From assembly GCF_003067705.1 (NCBI RefSeq), contig NZ_QANL01000001.1:1240001-1304000 (forward strand): a stretch of 64,000 bases of DNA. Reading direction: 5' to 3'. The translations under genes were made by a program, and so were the position numbers. This stretch comes from Planctomonas deserti. Its GTDB lineage: Bacteria; Actinomycetota; Actinomycetes; Actinomycetales; Microbacteriaceae. The notes beneath the pieces are model-generated. The model searched no databases. It saw nothing but the letters and a program-made list of their open reading frames with translations, and was not told the DNA's origin. Positions 32,673 to 39,929 of the stretch are shown here, piece by piece (the first letter of the stretch is position 1; every line of letters starts with the position of its first letter).

Positions 32673-33436
32673 GAGACCTTGCCGGGGCCGTCGATGCCGT
32701 TCGTGCAGAGGGCGCCGGGCTCGGGCACCGACGGGGACTGCCAGTACTTGTTGAGGAACTGGCTCACGCGCGGGTCGTCCACGCCGTCGAGCTGCACCTG
32801 CACACCCCAGCCGGACATGACCACGGGGGCGGGCAGGTCGGGGTACGGGGTGAGCAGCGAGTACGTCGACGGGAGCGAGTCGCGGAGCTTCTCCAGGTCC
32901 TCGCCGCTGACCTCGTCCGGGTTGTAGGTGGTCCAGATGGCGCCGTGCTCGAGGGCGTGCACCGCGTTCTCGTTCTGCTGCGGCTCCTCGTAGACGCCGC
33001 AGTTGAGCCACTGGCTCCAGTGCTCGCCGCCCGCGGGCGGGTTCATCTCGTAGGTGGCCGCGTAGTCCACCGGCTGGCCGTCGACGTGCGTTGACGTGAT
33101 GCCGTCGAACGTCTGCACGCCCTCGACGCTGATGGCCTCGGGGTCGCGGTCCGGGTCGATGATGGGCGGCTTCGCGCTGGCCACGACGAAGACGATGATG
33201 AGCACGACGACGCCCACGGCGAGCAGGCTCGCGGCGGAGATGCCCAGGATGCGGTTGCGCTTCTGCCTGGCCTGCTGCTTCTTGAGCGCCGCGACCTTCT
33301 CCGCGCGGCGGGCCTCGCGCTGCTGCTTCACGGTCAGCTCCCTCTCCTGCTGCTTGGCAGCGGGGGGAACGGGGCGGGCGGCGCCTCTGGGGGTCGCCTC
33401 ACCGGAAGCCGGCGTGTTGTCGTCGCGTCGAGCCAC
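32669..33436 (-). CDS. DUF3105 membrane-anchored protein
   Basis: 255-residue protein. Residues ~30-65 are basic and coiled-coil-like (KQQERELTVKQQREARRAEKVAALKKQQARQKRNR), followed by one membrane helix (ILGISAASLLAVGVVVLIIVFVVA) and the extracytoplasmic DUF3105 domain with MNPPAGGEHWSQWLNCGVYEEP and NAVHALEHGAIWTTYNPDE. The conserved His and Cys suggest metal or redox chemistry, but no function is established. The start is GTG at 33436 without an obvious SD. It is the first gene of the DUF3105-DUF305 operon, a recurring actinobacterial pair. Confidence 0.86.
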   Translation of the reverse strand: MARRDDNTPASGEATPRGAARPVPPAAKQQERELTVKQQREARRAEKVAALKKQQARQKRNRILGISAASLLAVGVVVLIIVFVVASAKPPIIDPDRDPEAISVEGVQTFDGITSTHVDGQPVDYAATYEMNPPAGGEHWSQWLNCGVYEEPQQNENAVHALEHGAIWTTYNPDEVSGEDLEKLRDSLPSTYSLLTPYPDLPAPVVMSGWGVQVQLDGVDDPRVSQFLNKYWQSPSVPEPGALCTNGIDGPGKVS

Positions 33437-33714
33437 AAGAATTCCTGTCCTGAGTGCGGGGCCGCTCCCGGCTCGCGGGCGAGTCCGGTGCGGCGTCGAA
33501 GGGCTGCGCACATTCTCGCATCCGTCGCGTGAACGACTGCTCAGGATGCCCGCGCGGCCCCAGTCCGCTCCCGAGCGGGCCGCCGCGCGGGTCCGGCCGG
33601 TCCCATTCGCTGCGCGCACTGCGCACCGGTCATCCGGAAATGGCCGCTGGTATCCTTGACCGGGCGGGCCGATCGGCCCGTCTCGTGTGCCGGGCCGGGT
33701 CATCCCTGGAGCCC
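33437..33714. other. Divergent intergenic region (278 bp)
   Basis: It separates the DUF3105 operon (minus) from cystathionine beta-synthase (plus). TATCCT at about 33650 is a candidate -10 for the latter. I see no convincing operator for sulfur control. Confidence 0.35.
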
Positions 33715-35100
33715 ATGGCGGAACTGGGGCTGCAAGTGAAGTACGCCGAAACCATCCTCGACCTCGTGGGCAACACTCCGCTGGTCAAGCTGAACCGGGT
33801 GACCGAGGGCATCGAGGCCACCATCCTGGTGAAGGTCGAGTACTTCAACCCCGGAGGCTCCGCCAAGGACCGCATCGCGACGCGCATCATCGACGCCGCC
33901 GAGGCCGAGGGCAAGCTGAAGCCGGGTGGCACCATCGTCGAGCCCACGTCGGGCAACACGGGCGTCGGGCTCGCCCTGGTCGCTCAGCAGCGCGGCTACC
34001 GCTGCGTCTTCGTGCTGCCCGACAAGGTGGGCGAGGACAAGCGCAACGTGCTCACCGCCTACGGGGCCGAGATCGTCGTGACGCCGACCGCCGTCGCCCC
34101 CGACCACCCCGACTCCTACTACTCGGTCTCCGACCGGCTGGCGCGGGAGATCCCGCTGGCCTTCAAGCCGGACCAGTACAGCAACCCGAACGGGCCGCTC
34201 AGCCACTACGAGACGACCGGGCCCGAGATCTGGCGGGACACCGACGGGCGCGTCACGCACTTCGTCGCCGGCGTCGGCACGGGCGGCACCATCAGCGGAG
34301 TCGGCCGCTACCTCAAGGAGGTGTCCGACGGCGCGGTGCGCATCATCGGCGCCGACCCCGAGGGCTCCGTCTACTCGGGCGGCACCGGCCGCCCCTACCT
34401 CGTCGAGGGCGTGGGCGAGGACTTCTGGCCATCGGCCTACGACCCGTCCGTGGTGGACGACATCATCGCGTCCTCCGACAAGGAGTCGTTCGACATGACG
34501 CTGCGGCTCGCCCGCGAGGAGGGGCTCCTCGTCGGCGGCTCGAGCGGCATGGCGGTCGCCTCGGCGCTCAAGGCGGCGAAGAGCCTCACGGCCGACGACA
34601 TCATGGTCATACTGCTGCCGGACGGCGGCCGCGGCTACCTCGGCAAGATCTTTAACGAGAAGTGGATGCGCTCCTACGGCTTCTCCGAGGTCAAGCAGGA
34701 GAGCACGGTGTCCGACGTGCTCAGGGCGAAGACCGGCGCGCTGCCCGACCTCGTGCACGCCCACCCGTCCGACACGGTGCGCGACGCGATCCAGATCATG
34801 ACCAAGTACGACGTCGACCAGCTGCCGATCCTCAACGCGGAGCCGCCCGTCGTCATGGGCGAGGTGGCCGGGGCCATCGACGCCCGCGAGATCATGGAGC
34901 TCGTCTTCAGCGGCAAGGCGGCGCTGACCGACTTCGTGCGCAGCTTCATCGGCGAGCCCCTGCCCCTCATCGGCATGAACGAGGCCGTGTCGGACGCCTG
35001 GCGCGCCCTCGGGGCAGCGGACGCGCTGCTCGTGACCGACGGCGGCAAGCCTGCCGGGGTCATCACCCGGCACGACCTGCTCAGCTTCGTCACCGAGTGA
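33715..35100 (+). CDS. Cystathionine beta-synthase with C-terminal CBS domains
   Basis: 461-residue PLP enzyme that condenses serine with homocysteine to cystathionine, the first step of reverse transsulfuration. The PLP Lys is in GGSAKDRIATRI, the phosphate-binding loop in PTSGNTGVGLAL and GVGTGGTISGVG, and YETTGPEIW is typical of true beta-synthases. After residue ~345 two CBS domains follow (DLVHAHPSDTVRDAIQIMTKYDVDQLPILN and MNEAVSDAWRALGAADALLVTDGG), probably sensing an adenosyl compound. The ATG at 33715 has GGAG close by; a GTG at 33736 (VKYAETILDL) fits the usual family start and is a real alternative. It is followed by metB 41 bp downstream. Confidence 0.93.
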   Translation: MAELGLQVKYAETILDLVGNTPLVKLNRVTEGIEATILVKVEYFNPGGSAKDRIATRIIDAAEAEGKLKPGGTIVEPTSGNTGVGLALVAQQRGYRCVFVLPDKVGEDKRNVLTAYGAEIVVTPTAVAPDHPDSYYSVSDRLAREIPLAFKPDQYSNPNGPLSHYETTGPEIWRDTDGRVTHFVAGVGTGGTISGVGRYLKEVSDGAVRIIGADPEGSVYSGGTGRPYLVEGVGEDFWPSAYDPSVVDDIIASSDKESFDMTLRLAREEGLLVGGSSGMAVASALKAAKSLTADDIMVILLPDGGRGYLGKIFNEKWMRSYGFSEVKQESTVSDVLRAKTGALPDLVHAHPSDTVRDAIQIMTKYDVDQLPILNAEPPVVMGEVAGAIDAREIMELVFSGKAALTDFVRSFIGEPLPLIGMNEAVSDAWRALGAADALLVTDGGKPAGVITRHDLLSFVTE

Positions 35101-35141
35101 CACCCGTCCGCCCAGCGGACCGACACGAACCAAGAGGGAAC

Positions 35142-36314
35142 ATGACCGACAAGAGCTCGCACTTCGACACCCGCGCCATCCACGCCGGCCAGGACTTCGA
35201 CCCGACGACCGGTGCCGTCATCCCGCCGGTGTACCTGACCAGCACCTTCGTGCAGAAGGGCATCGGCCAGCTGCGCAACGGGTACGAGTACGGCCGCGCG
35301 TCGAACCCCACCCGCACGGCCCTGCAGGACCTGCTCGCGTCGCTCGAGGGCGGCACGTACGGGCTGTCCTTCGCCTCCGGCCTCGCCGCGGAGGACGCGC
35401 TGCTGCGCGCGGCGCTGAAGCCCGGCGACCACGTCGTGCTCGGCAACGACGTCTACGGCGGCACCCACCGGCTGATCAACCGCATCCACGGCGCGTGGGG
35501 CATCACCAACACCGTGGTCGACATGTCGAACCTGTTCGAGGTGCAGTCGGCGCTGAAGAAGGGCTCGACCAAGATCCTCTGGATCGAGACCCCCTCCAAC
35601 CCGCTCATGAAGATCAGCGACATCGCCGAGCTGTCCGACATCGGGCACCAGGCGGGCGCGATCGTCGTCGTCGACAACACGTTCGCGTCCCCGGCGCTGC
35701 AGCAGCCGCTCGCGCTCGGCGCGGACGTCGTCGTGCACTCCACGACCAAGTACCTCGGCGGCCACTCCGACGTGATCGGCGGCGCCCTCGTGCTGAACGA
35801 CGAGGAGCTCGCCGAGCAGGTCGCCTTCATCCAGTTCGCCGCGGGCGCGGTCTCCGGTCCGATGGACGCGTGGCTGACCATCCGCGGCATCAAGACGCTC
35901 TCCCCGCGGGCGGAGCGGCACAGCCGCAACGCGCAGGCCATCGCCGAGCACCTCGTCGGCAACCCGGCCGTCGAGCGCGTCTACTACCCCGGCCTGCCCG
36001 ACCACCCCGGGCACGAGCTCGCCCGGCAGCAGATGAGCGCGTTCGGCGGGATGCTGTCGCTCGCGATCAAGGGCGGGGCCAAGGCCGCCCGCCGCTTCGC
36101 GGAGTCCACTGTCCTGTTCCAGCTCGCCGAGTCCCTCGGCGGCGTCGAGTCGCTCGTCAACTACCCGTCCGAGATGACCCACGCATCCGTCCGCGGCACG
36201 GAGCTCGAGGTGCCGGACAACATCGTGCGCCTGTCCGTCGGCATCGAGAGCGTCGAGGATCTCATCGCCGATCTCGACGCCGCGCTCGTCCGGTCGCAGA
36301 AGCGCGCCAAGTAG
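35142..36314 (+). CDS. metB: Cystathionine gamma-synthase
   Basis: 390-residue PLP enzyme of the Cys/Met metabolism family, making cystathionine from an O-acyl-homoserine and cysteine. The Schiff-base Lys lies in HSTTKYLGGHSDVIGG, the cofactor ring stack in FASGLAAEDALL and the Asp in VVVDNTFASP. The C-terminal SLGGVESLVNYPSEMTHAS is the family fingerprint. Gamma-synthases and gamma-lyases are hard to separate by sequence; next to a beta-synthase it may work as a lyase in the reverse direction (homocysteine to cysteine). AGAGGG precedes the ATG. A 10-bp stem hairpin follows the stop. Confidence 0.9.
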   Translation: MTDKSSHFDTRAIHAGQDFDPTTGAVIPPVYLTSTFVQKGIGQLRNGYEYGRASNPTRTALQDLLASLEGGTYGLSFASGLAAEDALLRAALKPGDHVVLGNDVYGGTHRLINRIHGAWGITNTVVDMSNLFEVQSALKKGSTKILWIETPSNPLMKISDIAELSDIGHQAGAIVVVDNTFASPALQQPLALGADVVVHSTTKYLGGHSDVIGGALVLNDEELAEQVAFIQFAAGAVSGPMDAWLTIRGIKTLSPRAERHSRNAQAIAEHLVGNPAVERVYYPGLPDHPGHELARQQMSAFGGMLSLAIKGGAKAARRFAESTVLFQLAESLGGVESLVNYPSEMTHASVRGTELEVPDNIVRLSVGIESVEDLIADLDAALVRSQKRAK

Positions 36315-36329
36315 CCGCAGCCCGCTCGA

Positions 36330-36368
36330 CCGTCCTCCCGCGTCGGCGCTGCCGGCGAGGGAGGACGG
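36330..36368 (+). terminator. Transsulfuration operon terminator
   Basis: CCGTCCTCCC (36330-36339) pairs exactly with GGGAGGACGG (36359-36368) around a 19-nt loop, starting 16 bp after the metB stop. Confidence 0.65.
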
Positions 36369-36391
36369 AGGTGACCCCCTGCCCGCCCAGC

Positions 36392-36397
36392 GCATAA
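36392..36397 (+). promoter_or_regulatory. -10 element of the AraR-candidate gene
   Basis: CATAAT differs from the consensus TATAAT at one position. GTGACC at 36371 is a weak -35 at short spacing. The +1 would fall about 10 bp before the palindromic operator. Confidence 0.45.
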
Positions 36398-36412
36398 TGG
36401 GGGGGACACCCG

Positions 36413-36430
36413 CATGTGAACGTGCACATG
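36413..36430. promoter_or_regulatory. LacI-type (AraR candidate) operator, autoregulatory
   Basis: CATGTGAACGTGCACATG is a near-perfect 18-bp palindrome. Its 16-bp core (36414-36429) differs at only two positions from ATGTGACCGTTCACAT in the arabinose operon promoter at 39022. It lies just downstream of the predicted +1 of the regulator gene, as in the operon. Confidence 0.72.
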
Positions 36431-36452
36431 CTCGAGGAAGCGGAATCGATCA

Positions 36453-37475
36453 GTGCCGACGGAAGCAGCAGGTAAGGGCCGCGCGCCTAGCATCCGCGAC
36501 GTCGCACGCGTGGCTGGGGTGTCCCACCAGACCGTCTCCCGGGTGCTCAACGAGCACCCGAGCCTGCGCGACTCCACCAAGCAGCGCGTGCTCGAGGTCA
36601 TGGAGGAGCTGCAGTACCGGCCGAACCGCGCCGCCCGCGCTCTGGTCACGGCCCGGTCCCGCACGATCGGCGTGCTCACCACCCGCAGCGACCAGTACGG
36701 GCCGGCGTCGAGCATCCGCGCCATCGAGGAGGCGGCACGGGAGGCCGAGTACCTCGTGCTCACCTCGAGCGTCACCTCGACCGACCGGGACGCGCTGCGC
36801 GAGGCGCTCGCGCACCTGGTCGAGCAGTCCGTGGAGGGGCTCGTGATCATCGCGCCGCAGCAGCGGGTCGTCGAGGCGATCTCCGAGCTGTCCGTCGACA
36901 TCCCCTACGTCACCATGCAGTCGACAGGGCTGCTCGACGACACCGTGCCCTCCGTCGACCAGATCGGCGGCGCCCGGCTGGCGACCCGGCACCTCATCGA
37001 GCTGGGCCACCGCGACATCTACCACCTCGCCGGACCGCAGGACTGGATCGAGGCCGAGGCGAGGATGCGCGGCTTCCTCGACGAGATGGGCGCGCAGGAG
37101 GTGCCCACGACCGCACCCATCCTCGGCGACTGGTCGGCGGAGTTCGGCTACTACGCGGGGCGCGAGATGCTGCGCATCCGCGACTTCACCGCGATCTTCT
37201 CGTCGAACGACCAGATGGCGCTCGGTCTCATCCACGCGATCCACGAGGCCGGGCTCAACGTCCCCGGTGACGTCAGCGTCGTCGGCTTCGACGACATCCC
37301 CGAGGCCGCGCACTTCTGGCCGCCGCTCACGACCGTGCGGCAGGACTTCGCGGAACTCGGTCGGCGATGCATCGCGCGACTGCTCGAGGGCCTCACCGGC
37401 GACTCCGAACGCTACCGCGGCACCATCGCGCCCGAGCTCGTCGTCCGGAAGTCCACCGCCCCGCCCCGGCGCTGA
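36453..37475 (+). CDS. LacI-family repressor, AraR candidate
   Basis: 340-residue LacI-type regulator. The helix-turn-helix is SIRDVARVAGVSHQTVSRVLNEHPSLRD, the hinge ELQYRPNRAARALVTARS, and the effector domain runs from IGVLTTRSDQYGP to VVGFDDIPEAAHFWPPLTTV. The start is GTG. Two 16-bp operators with the same sequence, one in front of this gene and one at the arabinose operon 2.6 kb downstream, link it to L-arabinose control, similar to the LacI-type AraR of corynebacteria (known type; the assignment is inference). The GCS2 ligase gene and a dispersed repeat lie between regulator and operon. Confidence 0.88.
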   Translation: MPTEAAGKGRAPSIRDVARVAGVSHQTVSRVLNEHPSLRDSTKQRVLEVMEELQYRPNRAARALVTARSRTIGVLTTRSDQYGPASSIRAIEEAAREAEYLVLTSSVTSTDRDALREALAHLVEQSVEGLVIIAPQQRVVEAISELSVDIPYVTMQSTGLLDDTVPSVDQIGGARLATRHLIELGHRDIYHLAGPQDWIEAEARMRGFLDEMGAQEVPTTAPILGDWSAEFGYYAGREMLRIRDFTAIFSSNDQMALGLIHAIHEAGLNVPGDVSVVGFDDIPEAAHFWPPLTTVRQDFAELGRRCIARLLEGLTGDSERYRGTIAPELVVRKSTAPPRR

Positions 37476-37555
37476 GGCGCGCCCGCCGCCGCCGGTCTCC
37501 GCGGGGTCGCGGTGAGCACGGGCGTCACACGGTGGGCGGGCGCCGCCTCGAACCC

Positions 37556-37561
37556 CATACT
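37556..37561 (+). promoter_or_regulatory. -10 element for leaderless GCS2 transcript
   Basis: CATACT, six bases before the GTG, which would place the +1 at the start codon. No SD is present between them. Confidence 0.4.
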
Positions 37562-37567
37562 TTCCCT

Positions 37568-38677
37568 GTGCGTACCTTTGGCGTCGAAGAAGAACTGCTC
37601 CTCGTTGACGAGACGACCGGGCTGCCCGTCGCGGTGGCCGGGCGCGTGCTCAGCCACCGTGGGGAGAGCCCGCGCGACGTCTCGGACCTCATCGAGTTCA
37701 CCTCGGAGCTCCAGCAGGAGATGCTCGAGGTGGTCTACTCGCCGCACAGCCGCTTCGCGGATCTGCGCGACGAGCTGCTGCGCGGCCGGCTCCTCGTCGA
37801 CGCCGAGGCGCGTGCGGTCGGGGCCCGCGCCGTGGCCCTCGCGACCTCGCCCCTGCCCGTCTCGCCGCACGCCACGGTGGAGCCCCGGTACGCCTCCATG
37901 CACGCGCGCTACGGGATAACCGCGCGCGAGGGCCTGACGTGCGGCTTCCACGTGCACGTCGGCATCGACTCGCCCGACGAGGGGGTCGGGATCATCGACC
38001 GCATCCGCTCCTGGCTGCCCGTGCTGATCGCGCTCAGCGCGAACTCGCCCTTCAGCAACGGCGAGGACACGGGCTACGCGAGCTACCGGTCGAGCGCCTG
38101 GACGAGGTGGCCCACGGCCGGCCCCACGGAGGTGTTCGGCTCCGCCGAGCGGTACCGGCAGCACGCGGACGAGCTCCTGGCGACGGGGGTGCTCCTCGAC
38201 GAGGGGATGCTGTACTTCGACGCGCGGTTGTCGCGCGACCACCCGACCGTCGAGATCCGGGTGTCCGACGTCTGCCTCCTCGCCGAGGACGCCGCCGTGC
38301 TCGCCGCCCTCATCCGCGCCCTCGTCGAGACGGCGGCCCGGGACTGGTCGGCAGGCGTTCCCCCGCTGGCGGTCTCCGCGATGGCCCTGCGCCTCGCGTC
38401 GTGGCAGGCGGCGCTCCGCGGTCTCGCCGGCGAGCTTCCCGATCCGATCGGGGGAGGATCGGTGCCCGCGAGGGACAGGGTGGAGAGCCTGCTCGAGCAC
38501 GTCGGCGTCGCCCTCGAGGACGCGGGCGACGCCGACGTGGTGACCTGTGGCGTCCGGCGGATGCTCGACTCCGGCACAGGCGCCGACTGGCAGCGGGCCG
38601 AGCACGCGCGCACCGGGTCCCTTGCGGACGTGGTGCGGTCCGCCATCGCCGTCACCGCGGGCACCCCCGTCCCCTGA
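37568..38677 (+). CDS. GCS2-type glutamate-cysteine ligase (carboxylate-amine ligase)
   Basis: 369-residue enzyme of the YbdK/GCS2 family, ATP-dependent ligation of a carboxylate and an amine. The start is MRTFGVEEELLLVD, with the metal-binding Glu pair; YASMHARYGITAREGLTCGFHVHVGID and HPTVEIRVSDVCLLAEDAA are further active-site blocks. Members make gamma-glutamyl-cysteine or related amides; actinobacteria use mycothiol, so its product here is uncertain. It begins with GTG at 37568 and CATACT (37556-37561) ends six bases before, so it appears leaderless. It is monocistronic. Confidence 0.87.
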   Translation: MRTFGVEEELLLVDETTGLPVAVAGRVLSHRGESPRDVSDLIEFTSELQQEMLEVVYSPHSRFADLRDELLRGRLLVDAEARAVGARAVALATSPLPVSPHATVEPRYASMHARYGITAREGLTCGFHVHVGIDSPDEGVGIIDRIRSWLPVLIALSANSPFSNGEDTGYASYRSSAWTRWPTAGPTEVFGSAERYRQHADELLATGVLLDEGMLYFDARLSRDHPTVEIRVSDVCLLAEDAAVLAALIRALVETAARDWSAGVPPLAVSAMALRLASWQAALRGLAGELPDPIGGGSVPARDRVESLLEHVGVALEDAGDADVVTCGVRRMLDSGTGADWQRAEHARTGSLADVVRSAIAVTAGTPVP

Positions 38678-38709
38678 CCGCGGCCCATCCCTCCCCGCCA
38701 CCGTTCGCA

Positions 38710-38779
38710 ATTCAGGCTCAGCTGCGACACGCCGCGTTTCGACGTCGCCGAGTGCGGCGTGGCGCACCACAGCCTGAAT
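38710..38779. repeat. Dispersed hairpin repeat, copy 2
   Basis: The left arm (38710-38736) is identical over 27 bp to copy 1 at 17708. The right arm (38753-38779) has diverged: it begins TGCGGCGTGGCGC and ends AGCCTGAAT. Total length is the same (70 bp). It lies 33 bp after the GCS2 stop and precedes the arabinose operon promoter. Confidence 0.83.
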
Positions 38780-38982
38780 CCGGGACAGGGGAGGACGAAG
38801 CGGCCGGGTGCCGGGGGGCCATCCAGTCCCGGCTTCGGTCCCGGCTCCGGCCCCGCATCCCGTCCATGCCGATCCGCGTACATGCCGGCTCGGCACGCCC
38901 GCCGTTCCGCCGCACGGCCCCCGGTGCGCGCTCATCGGGGTCGCCCGCCCGGGCGCCGCCGATGGCGGCGCCCCCGTCGCGC
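38780..38982. other. Non-coding GC-rich stretch before arabinose operon
   Basis: About 200 bp rich in short CCGGCTCC-like repeats. I see no gene, hairpin or operator in it. Confidence 0.4.
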
Positions 38983-39010
38983 TTGACAGGCGCAACCGCG
39001 GGGGTAGAGT
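38983..39010 (+). promoter_or_regulatory. Arabinose operon promoter
   Basis: A perfect -35 TTGACA (38983-38988), 16-bp spacer and -10 TAGAGT (39005-39010). This is the best sigma-70-type promoter in the window. +1 is expected near 39017, five bases before the operator. Confidence 0.78.
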
Positions 39011-39021
39011 ACTCAGAGCCA

Positions 39022-39037
39022 ATGTGACCGTTCACAT
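39022..39037. promoter_or_regulatory. AraR-candidate operator of the arabinose operon
   Basis: ATGTGACCGTTCACAT, matching 14 of 16 bp of the site at 36414-36429. A further half-site (GAGTGAACGG) follows at 39041. Its position right after +1 would block early elongation or open-complex formation. Confidence 0.74.
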
Positions 39038-39099
39038 CATCGAGTGAACGGAACGGATGACACAGGCCGCCCGGAAGAAAAGACAAGGGAGTCGACCAG

Positions 39100-39222
39100 T
39101 TGAGTGACGTCGCGCCAAGCACGACCGCCGACACGTACGCAGTGAGGGTGGCCGAGGTCCCCTCCGCCGATCGCGCCGCGTCGCGGTCCGCAGGCACTGG
39201 TGCCCGGGGGGTCGCCGCGTGA
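39100..39222 (+). CDS. 40-codon ORF in the araB position (vestigial kinase start or leader ORF)
   Basis: A TTG start with GGGAG 7-8 nt upstream opens a 40-residue frame that reads [20 protein letters not shown] at its start and ends with TGA overlapping the araD GTG (GTGA). The spacing, the good ribosome site and the start-stop overlap are those of a real first gene. L-ribulokinase AraB usually occupies this place, and AraB N-termini often have a short disordered start followed by a hydrophobic strand like YAV-V, so this could be an araB gene with an internal deletion. It could also be a translated leader that delivers ribosomes to araD. No other ribulokinase is in the window. Confidence 0.45.
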   Translation: MSDVAPSTTADTYAVRVAEVPSADRAASRSAGTGARGVAA

Positions 39223-39929
39223 GCATGAACTCCCCCGAGATCGAGGTCGCCATCGCCCGCGTCCGTGCGGACGTCGCGAAACTGCACTCCGAGCTCACCC
39301 GCTACAGCCTCGTGGTCTGGACCGGCGGCAACGTGTCCGGTCGCGTGCCCGGCGCCGACCTGTTCGTCATCAAGCCCAGCGGCGTCTCCTACGACGACCT
39401 CGGGCCCGAGAACATGATCCTCTGCGACCTCGACGGCAACGTCATCCCCGACACCCCCGGTTCCGACCGGTCCCCGTCGAGCGACACCGCCGCCCACGCC
39501 TACGTGTACCGCAACATGCCGGACGTCGGCGGCGTCGTGCACACGCACTCCACCTACGCCGTGGCCTGGGCCGCGCGCAACGAGCCGATCCCGTGCGTCA
39601 TCACCGCCATGGCCGACGAGTTCGGCGGCGAGATCCCGGTCGGCCCGTTCGCCATCATCGGCGACGACTCGATCGGCCGTGGCATCGTCGAGACGCTGAA
39701 GGGGCACCGCTCGCGCGCCGTCCTGATGCGCAACCACGGGCCGTTCACCATCGGCAAGGACGCGAAGGACGCCGTCAAGGCCGCCGTCATGGTCGAGGAC
39801 GTCGCCCGCACGGTGCACATCTCCCGCCAGCTCGGCGAGCCGGTCGCGATCGACCCCGCCGCCATCGACTCCCTCTTCGACCGGTACCAGAACGTCTACG
39901 GACAAGCACCCCAAGGAGCAATCAGTTGA
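39219..39929 (+). CDS. araD: L-ribulose-5-phosphate 4-epimerase
   Basis: 236-residue class II aldolase-fold enzyme that converts L-ribulose 5-phosphate to D-xylulose 5-phosphate. [27 protein letters not shown] is the phosphate-binding N-terminal block; zinc is held by the His in [13 protein letters not shown] and by the later His in [15 protein letters not shown]. The catalytic Asp/Tyr region is at the C-terminus. GTG at 39219 overlaps the short upstream ORF; the ATG two codons on is possible. The stop overlaps the TTG of araA (TTGA). Together with araA it forms the core of the arabinose pathway, feeding the pentose phosphate route shared with xylAB. Confidence 0.93.
   Translation: MSMNSPEIEVAIARVRADVAKLHSELTRYSLVVWTGGNVSGRVPGADLFVIKPSGVSYDDLGPENMILCDLDGNVIPDTPGSDRSPSSDTAAHAYVYRNMPDVGGVVHTHSTYAVAWAARNEPIPCVITAMADEFGGEIPVGPFAIIGDDSIGRGIVETLKGHRSRAVLMRNHGPFTIGKDAKDAVKAAVMVEDVARTVHISRQLGEPVAIDPAAIDSLFDRYQNVYGQAPQGAIS

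Noticed and set aside
37412-39022. Long minus frame across the GCS2 gene and the arabinose promoter
   Set aside because: It crosses the dispersed repeat and a strong promoter/operator, and the plus-strand GCS2 gene has the family motifs.
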